Notes: generated by a model not told the origin, from the letters alone. Positions 34,820 to 43,948 are shown, counted from the stretch's first letter. The stretch is 47,736 bases of DNA from Flavobacteriales bacterium (GCA_020435995.1 JAGQYO010000026.1:1-47736), one strand, 5' to 3'. Numbers and translations are program-made.

Positions 34820-36523
34820 ATGAAACAATTATTCTCTTTATTCCTGTTCTTGGCATGTCTATCGTGTGCGGAACCGGATAAACCTAATTTTTCGGAAACA
34901 GATGAAGCTCTGTTTTTTGAGCCAGCTGTATCTTCGGTAACTCATGAAGCCACACAAGTAGGTATAGAAATACTTAAAAATGGTGGAAATGCATTTGATG
35001 CTGCGGTGGCCATTCAGTTTGCCTTGGCGGTAACCTATCCAAGAGCTGGGAACCTCGGTGGTGGTGGATTCGCGGTAATTTCTACTTCTGATGGTAGAAC
35101 CAATTCAATCGATTTTAGAGAAAAAGCACCATTATTGGCAACAAAAAACATGTATTGTGATGCCTCGGGAGAGCTCATAAAAGACAAGTCAATACTTGGA
35201 GCGTTGGCCGCAGGGGTTCCTGGTACAGTGAGTGGTATGTGGCATTTACATAAGAAATACGGAAGCCTCACTTGGAATGAATTAATAATGCCCAGTGTAA
35301 AATTGGCAAGAAATGGGTTTACAATTTCAAGGCTGGAGGCCATTAAATTGAATGAATCTAAGGTTTTGTTTGATCAGGTAAACCCCGGTCAAATAGGACC
35401 TTTTTTTAAGGAACAATTTGAAGAGGGGGATACTTTGATTCAAGAAAAACTGGCCAAAACACTCCAGCTTTTGGCAGATTCTGGTATTTCTGTTTTTTAT
35501 GGTGGCCAAGTTGGTGAAAAAATGGTGAATGACATCCAAGATGCGGGTGGTATCATTACCAAGGCAGATTTGGAAAAGTATGAAGCAGTATTTCGGGCTC
35601 CAGTAGAAGGTTGGTTAGGAACCCATAGGGTAATTTCTATGGGACCTCCCAGCAGTGGAGGAGTGGCGCTCATTCAACTACTAAATGGAGCTCAAATGAT
35701 ACATTCGGCTGGATTAGGTCACAACAGTGCCGCCAATTTGCATCTGTACACCGAGATGATGCGTCGGGTATACGCCGACCGCACAACGCACTTGGGTGAT
35801 CCTGATTTTCATCCGGTGCCAGTTGAAAAACTTGTACATCCAGAGTATCTTATGGAACGTTATCGGACCATTGATTTGAAAGGGAAAACCAATTCGGAAG
35901 ATATCAAGGCGGGAAAGGCCGAACGCATCGAAAGCTATGAAACCACGCATTTTAGTGTGCTTGATAGGGAAGGGAACGCGGTTTCTATGACGGTTACTCT
36001 CAACAGCAGTTATGGTTGTAAATTATGGCTTCCTTCGGTTGGTTTCTTTTTGAATAACGAAATGGACGATTTTGTGGCGAAGAAAGGTGTCGCCAATCAG
36101 TTTGGACTTTTGGGAGGAAGTGCTAACGCTATAGAGCCAGAAAAAAGAATGCTTAGCTCCATGACACCAACTATTATATTGGATGAAAATAAACCCATTC
36201 TAATTTTGGGCACACCCGGCGGGTCTACGATAATCACCACTGTTTTTCAGGTAATAATGAATGTAATGGAATTTGATATGCCATTGCAGGAAGCTATTGA
36301 TGTAGGGCGAATTCACCACCAGTGGCAGCCAGACTACATTGCTATTGAAAAGGGTAAAATAAGCGCCAAAGCAGAAAATGATCTCAGGGCTTTGGGACAC
36401 ATGGTGATTCCCATTGAATCTTTGGGGATTGTAAATGCCATTCAAGTTAATGTTGCTGGAAAAACCTTTGCTGCAGCCGACACCACAAGATATATGGGTT
36501 CGGCAATTGTATTAGCTCAATAA
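34820..36523 (+). CDS. ggt: Gamma-glutamyltransferase, lipoprotein form
   Basis: 567 residues from the ATG at 34820; the earlier in-frame GTG/ATG region lacks a signal peptide. Lipobox ACLSC (Cys16). Ntn-hydrolase features: GGNAFDAAVA, PRAGNLGGGGF, and the autocatalytic site ETTHFSV with nucleophile Thr375, giving a large chain 1-374 and small chain from 375; GTPGGSTI near the C-terminus. Cleaves gamma-glutamyl bonds, for example of glutathione, at the cell surface or periplasm. The last 7 bp overlap the stop end of the convergent T9SS gene. Confidence 0.94.
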   Translation: MKQLFSLFLFLACLSCAEPDKPNFSETDEALFFEPAVSSVTHEATQVGIEILKNGGNAFDAAVAIQFALAVTYPRAGNLGGGGFAVISTSDGRTNSIDFREKAPLLATKNMYCDASGELIKDKSILGALAAGVPGTVSGMWHLHKKYGSLTWNELIMPSVKLARNGFTISRLEAIKLNESKVLFDQVNPGQIGPFFKEQFEEGDTLIQEKLAKTLQLLADSGISVFYGGQVGEKMVNDIQDAGGIITKADLEKYEAVFRAPVEGWLGTHRVISMGPPSSGGVALIQLLNGAQMIHSAGLGHNSAANLHLYTEMMRRVYADRTTHLGDPDFHPVPVEKLVHPEYLMERYRTIDLKGKTNSEDIKAGKAERIESYETTHFSVLDREGNAVSMTVTLNSSYGCKLWLPSVGFFLNNEMDDFVAKKGVANQFGLLGGSANAIEPEKRMLSSMTPTIILDENKPILILGTPGGSTIITTVFQVIMNVMEFDMPLQEAIDVGRIHHQWQPDYIAIEKGKISAKAENDLRALGHMVIPIESLGIVNAIQVNVAGKTFAAADTTRYMGSAIVLAQ

Positions 36524-38520
36524 GTTACCACATACTTGGACTGGCCTATTCTTTTGACTCCATTCATCAATTCAATGGAGTAAACACCTGGTTGTAAATC
36601 AAACTCAAGCTGCTTAGAATTTTGTCCAGTCTGCGATGGAAGTTGTACAGATCGTATTATACGCCCACCAAGATCAACTATGCGAAGGGTTGCATTGGAA
36701 GAAGTGTTGCTGTTATAGTTTAACTGAAAAGAGCCTTTACCTGGGTTTGGAAACAATTCAACAAATTGTGATTCGATTGCTTCTTGCAAGCCAACATATT
36801 TATCAAAAACGTGATCAACTTCTACCGAAACTCCCACACTCAGGTTCGCGAAAGTTCCAGATGCCGTGGTATCAATTCTGGTGGCCCTCACCACGTATTC
36901 AACATTTCCAGATTTTCTGTTTGTGCTGTCTACGAACGAATTATCTGAAATGGGAGTAGGAGTGAGCAAGGTGTAGGTTCTAAAATCTCCAATTCGATAA
37001 ACGTAGTACCATTTGTTACTAGAATTCGTGTGGTTCCAGTTGAGCGAAACTTTGTTTTCTGCACTTGCTGCGGTGAGGTTTGATGCACCGGCAAACGGTC
37101 GCATCGTTAATGTAGGATCGCCCATTAAGGCAATGTAAACACCGTTATAACTGCCATTAAAATTGCCATTAAAATAATTTGAAGTGTTATTCTGGCTGGC
37201 TCTTGTGCCCTCTCCAATATGCTTGCCCATGGCCATGGAGTGAATATACCACTTCGGAATGCCACCCCAAAAACTAACCAATGCAGAATTAGCTAATGGT
37301 GCGCGCAACAAGTTGTTTTTTACATCCCAATCGCCAAAAAAACTTCCGGCTAAAATGGTGAATATGCTTTGCAAAGAATCGGCTGCGAAGTTTCCAGTAT
37401 TTCCAACTCCATTGCAACTTGTGTATGATCCCGCGCCACATCCATAAGACCACATGTAAGGCGCGTTTTTCATACCCGTAAAATAGTCAGTTTTAGAAAT
37501 GCTATCAAAAGGAAAGAAGGAGGAAAAATTATGGTATCCCGTAGATGCTAAATTCAACCCCGTGAAGTTGTTGTCTACCAAAGCGCGTTCTATTGTTTTT
37601 GATTGACCAGTGCGCCAAAGGTGGTTGCGTTTGAAATAATTTTTTAATAGCTGGGTGTCCGATGCCGAAAAACTACCCATGTCGTATAAGTCAATCCGGC
37701 CAACTTGCAGCTCCAATTCGCTGGGAAACTTTGATTGATCAAATTTTCCGTCAAAAGGTACATTGTGATGCCGGGTTTGGTTTCCAGTAGTTCGGTTGGC
37801 CACAGCATCCGTCCACGATCCATCCACGTCGCCATAGTAACCATCAGTAGGCCAGGCCCCTGTGTGGTTTCCGGAGCCCTCTACGTGACCATCTGGAGGA
37901 GGTGTGCTTGAGTATTTACTAAAATCTCCTGAATAAGGAACGGGCACATGTCCGATAAGAATCACAGCGTCTACTAAGTTGTCCATTTCGGCTCTTTTGG
38001 TCATGATTTTATTCCGCACATTGGGGGCAGGTTCGTTTCGGCCCACAAGAACTCGAGCAGGATTCCATCCATCATTTTTTAAGTCGTTTTCTAATTGATC
38101 TAATTCAAAAGAAAGGGCATCGGAATAGCTGCTGTCAATGACTAAAACACAACCAGAATTTTGGTGATTTGCTTTTAGTTTTATACCAGAATAGATGTAA
38201 CCATAAGCAATAGCCGATTCAATTTTATACTCGTAGCCCTTGCCAATTTCCACCAATTGATCTGTGTAGGTGCTGTCTGATAACATCAACGTTGCAATTG
38301 GGCTTCCCCATGCCCCAGCTCCTAAGGTATCTCTCCGATATATCGAGAGACTGGTGCCGCTAGCCTGAAGTGGCCAAGTAAGCTTGAGTTGGGTATTTGT
38401 TTCATCCGCAATGGTATTTAATTGGATAACCTGCTTTTCGGCTATGGGTTGACCCGAAAGGGTTGCTATAAATGCAATTATAAATAGGAGTGCAAATTTG
38501 TATTTCATTTTAGTCATCAT
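36517..38520 (-). CDS. Secreted gingipain-like (C25-type fold) protein with T9SS type A sorting domain
   Basis: 667 residues (or 663 from Met5). Signal peptide to about residue 24. A first fibronectin-III-like part (35-115), then a region from about 120 to 450 that resembles the caspase-like fold of peptidase C25: VDAVILIGHVPVPY (183-196), DGYYGDVDGSW (226-236), LQVGRIDL (271-278) and a SYGCGAG stretch with Cys361, plus Cys369. A second fibronectin-III-like domain (about 480-565) and the type A C-terminal domain (FPNPGKGSFQLNY; PGVYSIEL) follow. Peptidase activity is a guess from fold hints. Its start overlaps the stop of the rhodanese gene by 4 nt. Confidence 0.68.
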   Translation of the reverse strand: MMTKMKYKFALLFIIAFIATLSGQPIAEKQVIQLNTIADETNTQLKLTWPLQASGTSLSIYRRDTLGAGAWGSPIATLMLSDSTYTDQLVEIGKGYEYKIESAIAYGYIYSGIKLKANHQNSGCVLVIDSSYSDALSFELDQLENDLKNDGWNPARVLVGRNEPAPNVRNKIMTKRAEMDNLVDAVILIGHVPVPYSGDFSKYSSTPPPDGHVEGSGNHTGAWPTDGYYGDVDGSWTDAVANRTTGNQTRHHNVPFDGKFDQSKFPSELELQVGRIDLYDMGSFSASDTQLLKNYFKRNHLWRTGQSKTIERALVDNNFTGLNLASTGYHNFSSFFPFDSISKTDYFTGMKNAPYMWSYGCGAGSYTSCNGVGNTGNFAADSLQSIFTILAGSFFGDWDVKNNLLRAPLANSALVSFWGGIPKWYIHSMAMGKHIGEGTRASQNNTSNYFNGNFNGSYNGVYIALMGDPTLTMRPFAGASNLTAASAENKVSLNWNHTNSSNKWYYVYRIGDFRTYTLLTPTPISDNSFVDSTNRKSGNVEYVVRATRIDTTASGTFANLSVGVSVEVDHVFDKYVGLQEAIESQFVELFPNPGKGSFQLNYNSNTSSNATLRIVDLGGRIIRSVQLPSQTGQNSKQLEFDLQPGVYSIELMNGVKRIGQSKYVVTY

Positions 38521-39023
38521 TTATCAAAACATTTTTCACCATTTTGGAGCCATCTACCCCAAACGTTATCGTAGGCATGTACTTTTTCAGTTACTTGACC
38601 TTTGTTGTCGTACACCTTTTTACCTACATTTTTCCACTCGAAAATACCACCATATAAATTATAAATGTTGGTATAGCCTAACTTTTCAAGTTTTTCGGAT
38701 ATTTTTTCACTGCGATAGCCTACCGAGCAGTACACAATTAATTTTTTATTCTTGTCAATCCCATTAAGCGACGCTGCATCGAAGTGGTCGTAACCTACGA
38801 AGACCGCATTTTTAATATGACTTACATTGTACTCATTTATCGCGCGAGCATCCAAAAACAAAACGCTATCGCTGGGTTCCACATCTCTCACGCCAACTTC
38901 TTTTACCGAATGACTCAACAGTGCTTTTAGTACCAAGGAGAATTCCGTGTTTTCGATTTGTTGCGCTGGCGATTTACATGAAGTACCGAAGAGCCATAAA
39001 GAAAGTAAAAGGATGTTTCTCAT
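38517..39023 (-). CDS. Rhodanese-domain lipoprotein
   Basis: 168 residues. Lipobox GTSC (Cys16). Rhodanese domain with FLDARAINEYNVSHIKNA and the active-site loop C99-S-V-G-Y-R104, a six-residue loop suited to sulfur transfer; IYNLYGGIFEWKN follows. Likely sulfurtransferase in the periplasm; acceptor unknown. Translationally coupled (ATGA) to the T9SS gingipain-like gene. Confidence 0.88.
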   Translation of the reverse strand: MRNILLLSLWLFGTSCKSPAQQIENTEFSLVLKALLSHSVKEVGVRDVEPSDSVLFLDARAINEYNVSHIKNAVFVGYDHFDAASLNGIDKNKKLIVYCSVGYRSEKISEKLEKLGYTNIYNLYGGIFEWKNVGKKVYDNKGQVTEKVHAYDNVWGRWLQNGEKCFDK

Positions 39024-39078
39024 TTATTGCCGTTTTTCATGGAGTAAAAATAATCTCATATAAGAATACGGGGGCCAA

Positions 39079-39981
39079 TTATTTCCTCGTTCTGGGGTGA
39101 AATGATAAAATGGTTTCTCTCAAATACTCCCTGTCCAAATGGGTATAAATTTCTGTGGTGGTAATGGACTCGTGACCAAGCATTTCCTGCACAGCCCTCA
39201 GGTCGGCACCACCTTCTACCAAATGGGTGGCAAACGAATGACGGAAGGTATGAGGACTCACGTTTTTATCGATTCCAGCTTTTTCAACCAAATCTTTTAC
39301 GATATTAAAAACCCATACGCGGCTCATTTTGCCACCTCGGGCGTTTAGAAACACAATGTCTTCGTCGCCCTTCTTTATGGTGAGGTGGTTTCTAACTTCA
39401 TTCACATAAATAGAGATGTATTTTAAGGCACTTGAACCTATGGGCACCAAGCGCTCCTTGTTTCCTTTACCAATTACCCTTACAAATTGCTCATCTACGA
39501 ATATGTTGGATAACCTAAGTTCTGTGAGTTCAGAAACCCGCAAACCACAACTATAAAGTGTTTCGATAATAGCTTTGTCGCGCGCTCCACTGGCAAGGCT
39601 AAGGTTGATGCAAGCTATCATTTGGTCTATTTCTGTAAGGGCCAATGTTACGGGGAGTTTTCGCCCAATTTTAGGCGACTCTAAAAGTTCAGTCGGATCT
39701 GATTTGATTAAATCCTCGAGCAGGAGGTATTTATAGAAGGATTTAATACCACTTATAATTCTCGCTTGCGTGGTAGAAGTTATCGAAAACTCGTTCAACC
39801 ATTTTAAAAATTCGCGAAGGGTTTTGAGATCCATTTTTAATACGTCGCCACTCTTGCCCGCTATTTCAAGGTATTGGTAAATCTTTTCTACGTCGCTCAA
39901 ATATGCATTTATTGAATTGTTGGAAAGGGAACGTTCCAGTTTCAAGTATGCTTTAAACCCTTTTGTATATCCACCGATCAT
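39079..39981 (-). CDS. xerD: Site-specific tyrosine recombinase XerD
   Basis: 300 residues from the ATG at 39981; the TTG nine bases upstream is less likely. N-terminal SAM-like domain (FKAYLKLERSLSNNSI) and catalytic domain with all tyrosine-recombinase residues: Arg148 (CGLRVSEL), Lys172 (GKGNKER), His244 and Arg247 (HTFRHSFATH), His270 (LGHESI) and nucleophile Tyr279 (YTHLD). Resolves chromosome dimers at dif. No mobile-element genes lie nearby, so a housekeeping role is favoured. Divergent from aroQ. Confidence 0.93.
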   Translation of the reverse strand: MIGGYTKGFKAYLKLERSLSNNSINAYLSDVEKIYQYLEIAGKSGDVLKMDLKTLREFLKWLNEFSITSTTQARIISGIKSFYKYLLLEDLIKSDPTELLESPKIGRKLPVTLALTEIDQMIACINLSLASGARDKAIIETLYSCGLRVSELTELRLSNIFVDEQFVRVIGKGNKERLVPIGSSALKYISIYVNEVRNHLTIKKGDEDIVFLNARGGKMSRVWVFNIVKDLVEKAGIDKNVSPHTFRHSFATHLVEGGADLRAVQEMLGHESITTTEIYTHLDREYLRETILSFHPRTRK

Positions 39982-40015
39982 CACTTTCAAAGAAACCTAA
40001 TGAAAGTCAATTGTC

Positions 40016-40023
40016 TACTTTTG
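40016..40023 (+). promoter_or_regulatory. Bacteroidota-type -7 element for aroQ
   Basis: TACTTTTG, 24 bp before the ATG at 40048, within the 66-bp space shared with xerD. Confidence 0.6.
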
Positions 40024-40047
40024 ACGTTCAACTTATTTCAACAAAGA

Positions 40048-40470
40048 ATGCGGATAACTATTGTTAATGGCCCAAATCTGAATTTACTCGGGAAAAGAGA
40101 GCCCGAGATTTATGGGAATTTAAGTTTTGAAGAGTTTTATAAACAACTAGTGGCAAATAATGAGGGTGTTGACTTCGATTATTTTCAAAGTAATGTAGAG
40201 GGAGAACTTATCAATAAATTGCAGGAAGTTGGCTACACATCTGATGGTATCATTTTAAATGCTGGCGGATATACGCACACTTCGATTGCCATTGCGGATG
40301 TTATTAAGGCCATTTCATCTCCTGTTGTTGAAGTACATCTTTCGAATATTTGGGCACGAGAAGAAACTATTCGGCATCAAAGCTTGCTCTCCAAAAACTG
40401 CGTTGGAGTAATTTCTGGGTTTGGCTTAAGGAGCTATCAATTGGCTCTTGCCTACTTTTTAAACCAATAA
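40048..40470 (+). CDS. aroQ: 3-dehydroquinate dehydratase, type II
   Basis: 140 residues from the ATG at 40048. The family N-terminus MRITIVNGPNLNLLGKREPEIYG fixes this start; the ATG at 40000 lies upstream of the promoter box. Catalytic features: Arg and Tyr in KREPEIYG, NAGGYTHTS (general acid His) and EVHLSN. Third step of the shikimate pathway. In this copy the usual NxHARE segment reads NIWARE. Followed 4 bp later by the next gene. Confidence 0.93.
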   Translation: MRITIVNGPNLNLLGKREPEIYGNLSFEEFYKQLVANNEGVDFDYFQSNVEGELINKLQEVGYTSDGIILNAGGYTHTSIAIADVIKAISSPVVEVHLSNIWAREETIRHQSLLSKNCVGVISGFGLRSYQLALAYFLNQ

Positions 40471-40474
40471 GAGA

Positions 40475-41803
40475 TTGAAATCCATTTTGGTAATATGTTA
40501 CCTCATAGCTGGGGTGTGGTGCGCTAGTTCGCAAGACTTGGTTATTTCAGGAAAGGTTACCGATGTGGCCACCAAGGAAGCGATGCCTTATGTACAAGTT
40601 AACGTGTTGGGGACATCAAAGGGATGTTTAACTAATGCAGAAGGTGAGTTTGAGCTAGGAATTCGGCTCGAAATGACAAATGACACGCTTCAATTTTTAT
40701 TTATGGGATTCAAATCCATGAAAATGAAAATTGACCAACTGGAGCTGAACGAGCCACTTAAAATTCAAATGGAATCAAATGCTTTTCAACTGGATGAGGT
40801 TATCGTGACCCCGCATCCACCCGTATATTATCTACGCCAAAGCATGAAAGTACTCCCTGAGTATTATTCATCAAGTACATTTAATAGTGTGGTGTTTTCG
40901 CGAGAACTGGTTAAAATTAATGGTGAGTTTTATTCCTTGTCGGAGGCCTTGCTCAAAGGATATTTTCAACCCTTTTTAACTAACACAGGCGATACTTCTC
41001 GAATTAAGGTACTGGCATATAGGCAGTTTTCAAACAAGGATGTGGGCAAGCCCCTTATTGATGAAAAGAAAAGTGCCAAGCGCGTTAAAAAGGAGGAGAA
41101 GAAGAATGTAAAACGAGTTAAAAAAGGAGAGGATGTGGAGGAAGTGAAATCGGACGAGGAAGAAATGTACGAAACCTTCAAGGCCTTCTTTGCATCCTTA
41201 TCGGTTCACAACCTATGGGATTCCACCCTAATTAGATCATTCTATAAGGATTCTGCTTCATTCGATGAAAGCTATTATACGCAGGGTAGAATGTTGCACG
41301 AAGGAGACAAGCAGATTATGGAAATCAGAATGCACAACAAAAAGAAGGAAGATAAGAGTGCGCAAACTGGACATATTTTACTCGACTATGAGAGCCTAGC
41401 ATTTAGAGAACTGCAAGTGGAAGTTTCGCCATCTGGGGCTGGATGGGTGGCTGCAAAAACGGCACTTCTTCTATTTGGATACAAAATCCACTACCTTATT
41501 GCAGATATTACATACAGGTACAAAGAAGAAAATGGAACCTACATCCCGAGCCACACCTCATTTTCAATTAAGGCATCATTCGAAAAAATTCACTGGTTTA
41601 ATAGTAATGATGTTTTTAATATTGAAATCAACACCGACAACGTGGTGCTGGAATCTGCCAACCCGGCTGATGACCTTTGTATTGGAGGCACTCAGTTATC
41701 CAAAAAGAAACACATATCTGACCAGCTCAAATCTGGGTTTGGCGCATCCGAGTGGAACAAGTACAAGGGTGTAATTAAACCCGAAACTGTGTTTTCGAAA
41801 TAG
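40475..41803 (+). CDS. Exported protein with carboxypeptidase-regulatory-like (beta-sandwich) domain
   Basis: 442 residues, TTG start. Signal peptide ends near CASSQ (about 20). Residues 22-108 form a CarboxypepD_reg-like domain (ISGKVTDVATKEAMPYVQV; GFKSMKMKI; QLDEVIV), common at the front of Bacteroidota outer-membrane proteins. A Lys/Glu-rich linker with a partial internal repeat spans about 198-232. The C-terminal half is probably a beta-rich domain without a name I recognise. No TonB-dependent barrel is present. Sits 4 bp after aroQ. Confidence 0.65.
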   Translation: MKSILVICYLIAGVWCASSQDLVISGKVTDVATKEAMPYVQVNVLGTSKGCLTNAEGEFELGIRLEMTNDTLQFLFMGFKSMKMKIDQLELNEPLKIQMESNAFQLDEVIVTPHPPVYYLRQSMKVLPEYYSSSTFNSVVFSRELVKINGEFYSLSEALLKGYFQPFLTNTGDTSRIKVLAYRQFSNKDVGKPLIDEKKSAKRVKKEEKKNVKRVKKGEDVEEVKSDEEEMYETFKAFFASLSVHNLWDSTLIRSFYKDSASFDESYYTQGRMLHEGDKQIMEIRMHNKKKEDKSAQTGHILLDYESLAFRELQVEVSPSGAGWVAAKTALLLFGYKIHYLIADITYRYKEENGTYIPSHTSFSIKASFEKIHWFNSNDVFNIEINTDNVVLESANPADDLCIGGTQLSKKKHISDQLKSGFGASEWNKYKGVIKPETVFSK

Positions 41804-41807
41804 GTCT

Positions 41808-43004
41808 TTAAAACTGATCCAAAAAGACTTTTGCTGAGGCAATAACGTGTGCTCGTTGCTCATCATTTAATCCATGATGGCATGCCAAAAGTACACCTCC
41901 TCTCATCACGTGATCCGCGTTTGGAGCACCATCCAGAGACATCCTATATTCCACTTCTTTAAAAAGCGGTTGACGGGCCACGTTTCCTGTAAACACTGTT
42001 CTCGTCTGGATATTTCGTTTCTCCATAAAGATTTGAAACTCTTTACGAGTAAATGGAGCTTCGTCTTTTATCGTCATTGCGTAGGCCAACCAGCCTGTTC
42101 TCGAATTAGGAAATTGCTTGGGAAGAATAAACCACTTCTCGTATTGTTTGAAAAAGTTGGTCATAAAATCAAAATTCTTTTCCCTTTCTTCAATGTTGTG
42201 ATCTAATTTAGACAGTTGAACAAGGCCAAAAGCAGCACCCATTTCAGATGGTTCTAAGTTGTATCCGAGTGCTTCAAAAACGAATTTGGCATCGTAGTCT
42301 ATTCCGTCCACTTTTACGTTAAATCGGTTTTCAATTTTCTCAGATTCAACAAACAACGATGAGGACCTTCCCCAGCTTCTAAGCAGTTTTGCTCTCTCGT
42401 AATGCTCATCTGTGTTTACGCATAACATCCCTCCATTTCCAGCACAGTTGATAACATGTGAACCATAGAAACTGGTAATAGAAATATCAGAGTGTTTTCC
42501 TGAACTTTCGCCGTTGATTGTGCCACCTAATGTATCGGCGGAGTCTTCGATTACTTTAAGCTTGTATTTTTTTGCAAGAGCGCCCAGCTTGTTCCAATCA
42601 GGAAGGTTTCCAATGAGGTTGGGAACAATCATCGCCGATGTTTTGGACGTAATCATTTCTTCTACTTTATCCGCATCAATACAGTAGGTACCTGGAATTA
42701 CATCAACTAACACGGGCACAAGTCCATTTTTTATTTGAGGCGCTACGGTGGTTGCAAAGGTGAGGGCGGGTGTTATTACCTCTGAACCTTTTGGCAGGTT
42801 TAAAATCTCAACTGCCAAATAAAGGGCTGATGAACCAGAATTCACCATAATGCCATATTTCTTATTGAACAGCTTGGCAATTTTTTCTTCCATTGCACGC
42901 ACATTCTTACCCATTTGGGTAGAGGTGCGAAGCACTTCAGTTACTGCTGCTATTTCTTCTTCTCCGTGAACCGTGCATCCGTAAGGCACATTTGTATATT
43001 CCAT
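41808..43004 (-). CDS. DegT family PLP-dependent sugar 3-dehydratase (RfbH/ColD-like)
   Basis: 398 residues from the ATG at 43004 (an in-frame TTG is 9 bp upstream). DegT/DnrJ/EryC1/StrS fold: NSGSSALYLAV, IEDSADTLGG (Asp154 to PLP ring nitrogen). Where aminotransferases carry the Schiff-base Lys, it has His183 in SFYGSHVI, the mark of dehydratases such as RfbH (CDP-4-keto-6-deoxyglucose 3-dehydratase) and ColD. The C-terminal part (TRTVFTGNVARQPLF) is RfbH-like. Yet the segment that holds the 2Fe-2S cysteines in RfbH reads RSWGRSSSLFVES, without Cys. Probably makes a 3-deoxysugar for surface glycans together with the downstream-coded reductase (rmlD-like, upstream on this strand). Confidence 0.75.
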   Translation of the reverse strand: MEYTNVPYGCTVHGEEEIAAVTEVLRTSTQMGKNVRAMEEKIAKLFNKKYGIMVNSGSSALYLAVEILNLPKGSEVITPALTFATTVAPQIKNGLVPVLVDVIPGTYCIDADKVEEMITSKTSAMIVPNLIGNLPDWNKLGALAKKYKLKVIEDSADTLGGTINGESSGKHSDISITSFYGSHVINCAGNGGMLCVNTDEHYERAKLLRSWGRSSSLFVESEKIENRFNVKVDGIDYDAKFVFEALGYNLEPSEMGAAFGLVQLSKLDHNIEEREKNFDFMTNFFKQYEKWFILPKQFPNSRTGWLAYAMTIKDEAPFTRKEFQIFMEKRNIQTRTVFTGNVARQPLFKEVEYRMSLDGAPNADHVMRGGVLLACHHGLNDEQRAHVIASAKVFLDQF

Positions 43005-43026
43005 ATTATTCAAGTGAATTGGAGCG

Positions 43027-43034
43027 CGAATTTA
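43027..43034 (-). promoter_or_regulatory. Weak -7-like element before the dehydratase gene
   Basis: Minus-strand TAAATTCG, one mismatch to TAnnTTTG, 22 bp before the ATG. It may give extra transcription within the two-gene unit. Confidence 0.35.
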
Positions 43035-43057
43035 ACGACCAATGTGTCTTAATACAA

Positions 43058-43930
43058 TTAAGAGAGGATTTGTTTCAAAAAATCATCAACATTCCCAAAT
43101 TGGAAGGTAGGATATTCGGATAAAAACTTATCCGTTCTAAGCCCACCAAGCAGCGGACGAGCTGCCGGCGGATTTATTTCCGTAGTGCTGATCGCTTCTA
43201 TCTTTACTTTATGCTGGGGAAAGTAGCTGAGTATCCGTTGAGCCAGCTGAACTCGGTTGAGGTAATCGGTACTGGCAATGTGGTAGACACCTTCTTTTCG
43301 ATCACGCATTAATAATTGTAGTGCACGTGCAATATCGTGGGCATTAACCGGAGTAGCATATTGGTCGTACGGAAGTTTCAATTCCATTTTTTCACCCTTG
43401 TTTATGTTGTCAATCAAGCGCATCACAAAATTTTTATTGCGAAGTTCCTTGCCATAAACATTGGTAATTCTCAAAACCAAACTCTTTGGAATCTTGCTTA
43501 AAACATATTGTTCCGCTTCTAGTTTGTGTTGGCCATAAACAGATAGGGCATTTTGAGGATCGTTTTCGGAGTAGGGGCCATTCTTTCCATCAAAAATGTA
43601 ATCTGTACCAATAAATATGAGTTTGGCGCCGATAGATTGTGCCAATTCAACCAGGTTTTTGGTGCTTTGCACTGTTTTTTGAAAACTTTCTTCAACGTGA
43701 TCTTCGCAGTAATCTACCCAAGTAAGGGCGCCGCAATGGAGAATATAATCAGGATTAAACGCTCGGATATCGAAATTCGAAGGGTGATGAGGTACTAAAG
43801 TATTATAAGGTACTGTGTAATCGGTAGCATACGAATGATGCGAACCAACCACCTGCCAACCTACCGATTTGAAAAAATGAAAACAATTGCCGCCAACAAG
43901 ACCAGACGCTCCTGAAATGAATACTTTCAT
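43058..43930 (-). CDS. NAD(P)-dependent sugar-nucleotide reductase (RmlD-like SDR)
   Basis: 290 residues from the ATG at 43930. N-terminal Rossmann motif FISGASGLVGGNCF, then HCGALTWVDYCE, IFIGTDYIFDGKNGPY, and the catalytic Y-x-x-x-K in VYGQHKLEAEQ; the C-terminal part fits RmlD (dTDP-4-dehydrorhamnose reductase). It lies 53 bp upstream of the DegT-type dehydratase on the same strand, which suggests the pair makes one deoxysugar nucleotide; which nucleotide is not known. Confidence 0.82.
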   Translation of the reverse strand: MKVFISGASGLVGGNCFHFFKSVGWQVVGSHHSYATDYTVPYNTLVPHHPSNFDIRAFNPDYILHCGALTWVDYCEDHVEESFQKTVQSTKNLVELAQSIGAKLIFIGTDYIFDGKNGPYSENDPQNALSVYGQHKLEAEQYVLSKIPKSLVLRITNVYGKELRNKNFVMRLIDNINKGEKMELKLPYDQYATPVNAHDIARALQLLMRDRKEGVYHIASTDYLNRVQLAQRILSYFPQHKVKIEAISTTEINPPAARPLLGGLRTDKFLSEYPTFQFGNVDDFLKQILS

Positions 43931-43948
43931 ACTTAAATTAATTCGGGC

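Noticed and set aside
39079..39981. Integrase of a mobile element
   Set aside because: The protein fits XerD in length and motifs, lies divergent to aroQ, and no attachment sites or mobile genes are near.
40000..40047. Extended AroQ start
   Set aside because: It includes the promoter element; the conserved N-terminus starts at 40048.
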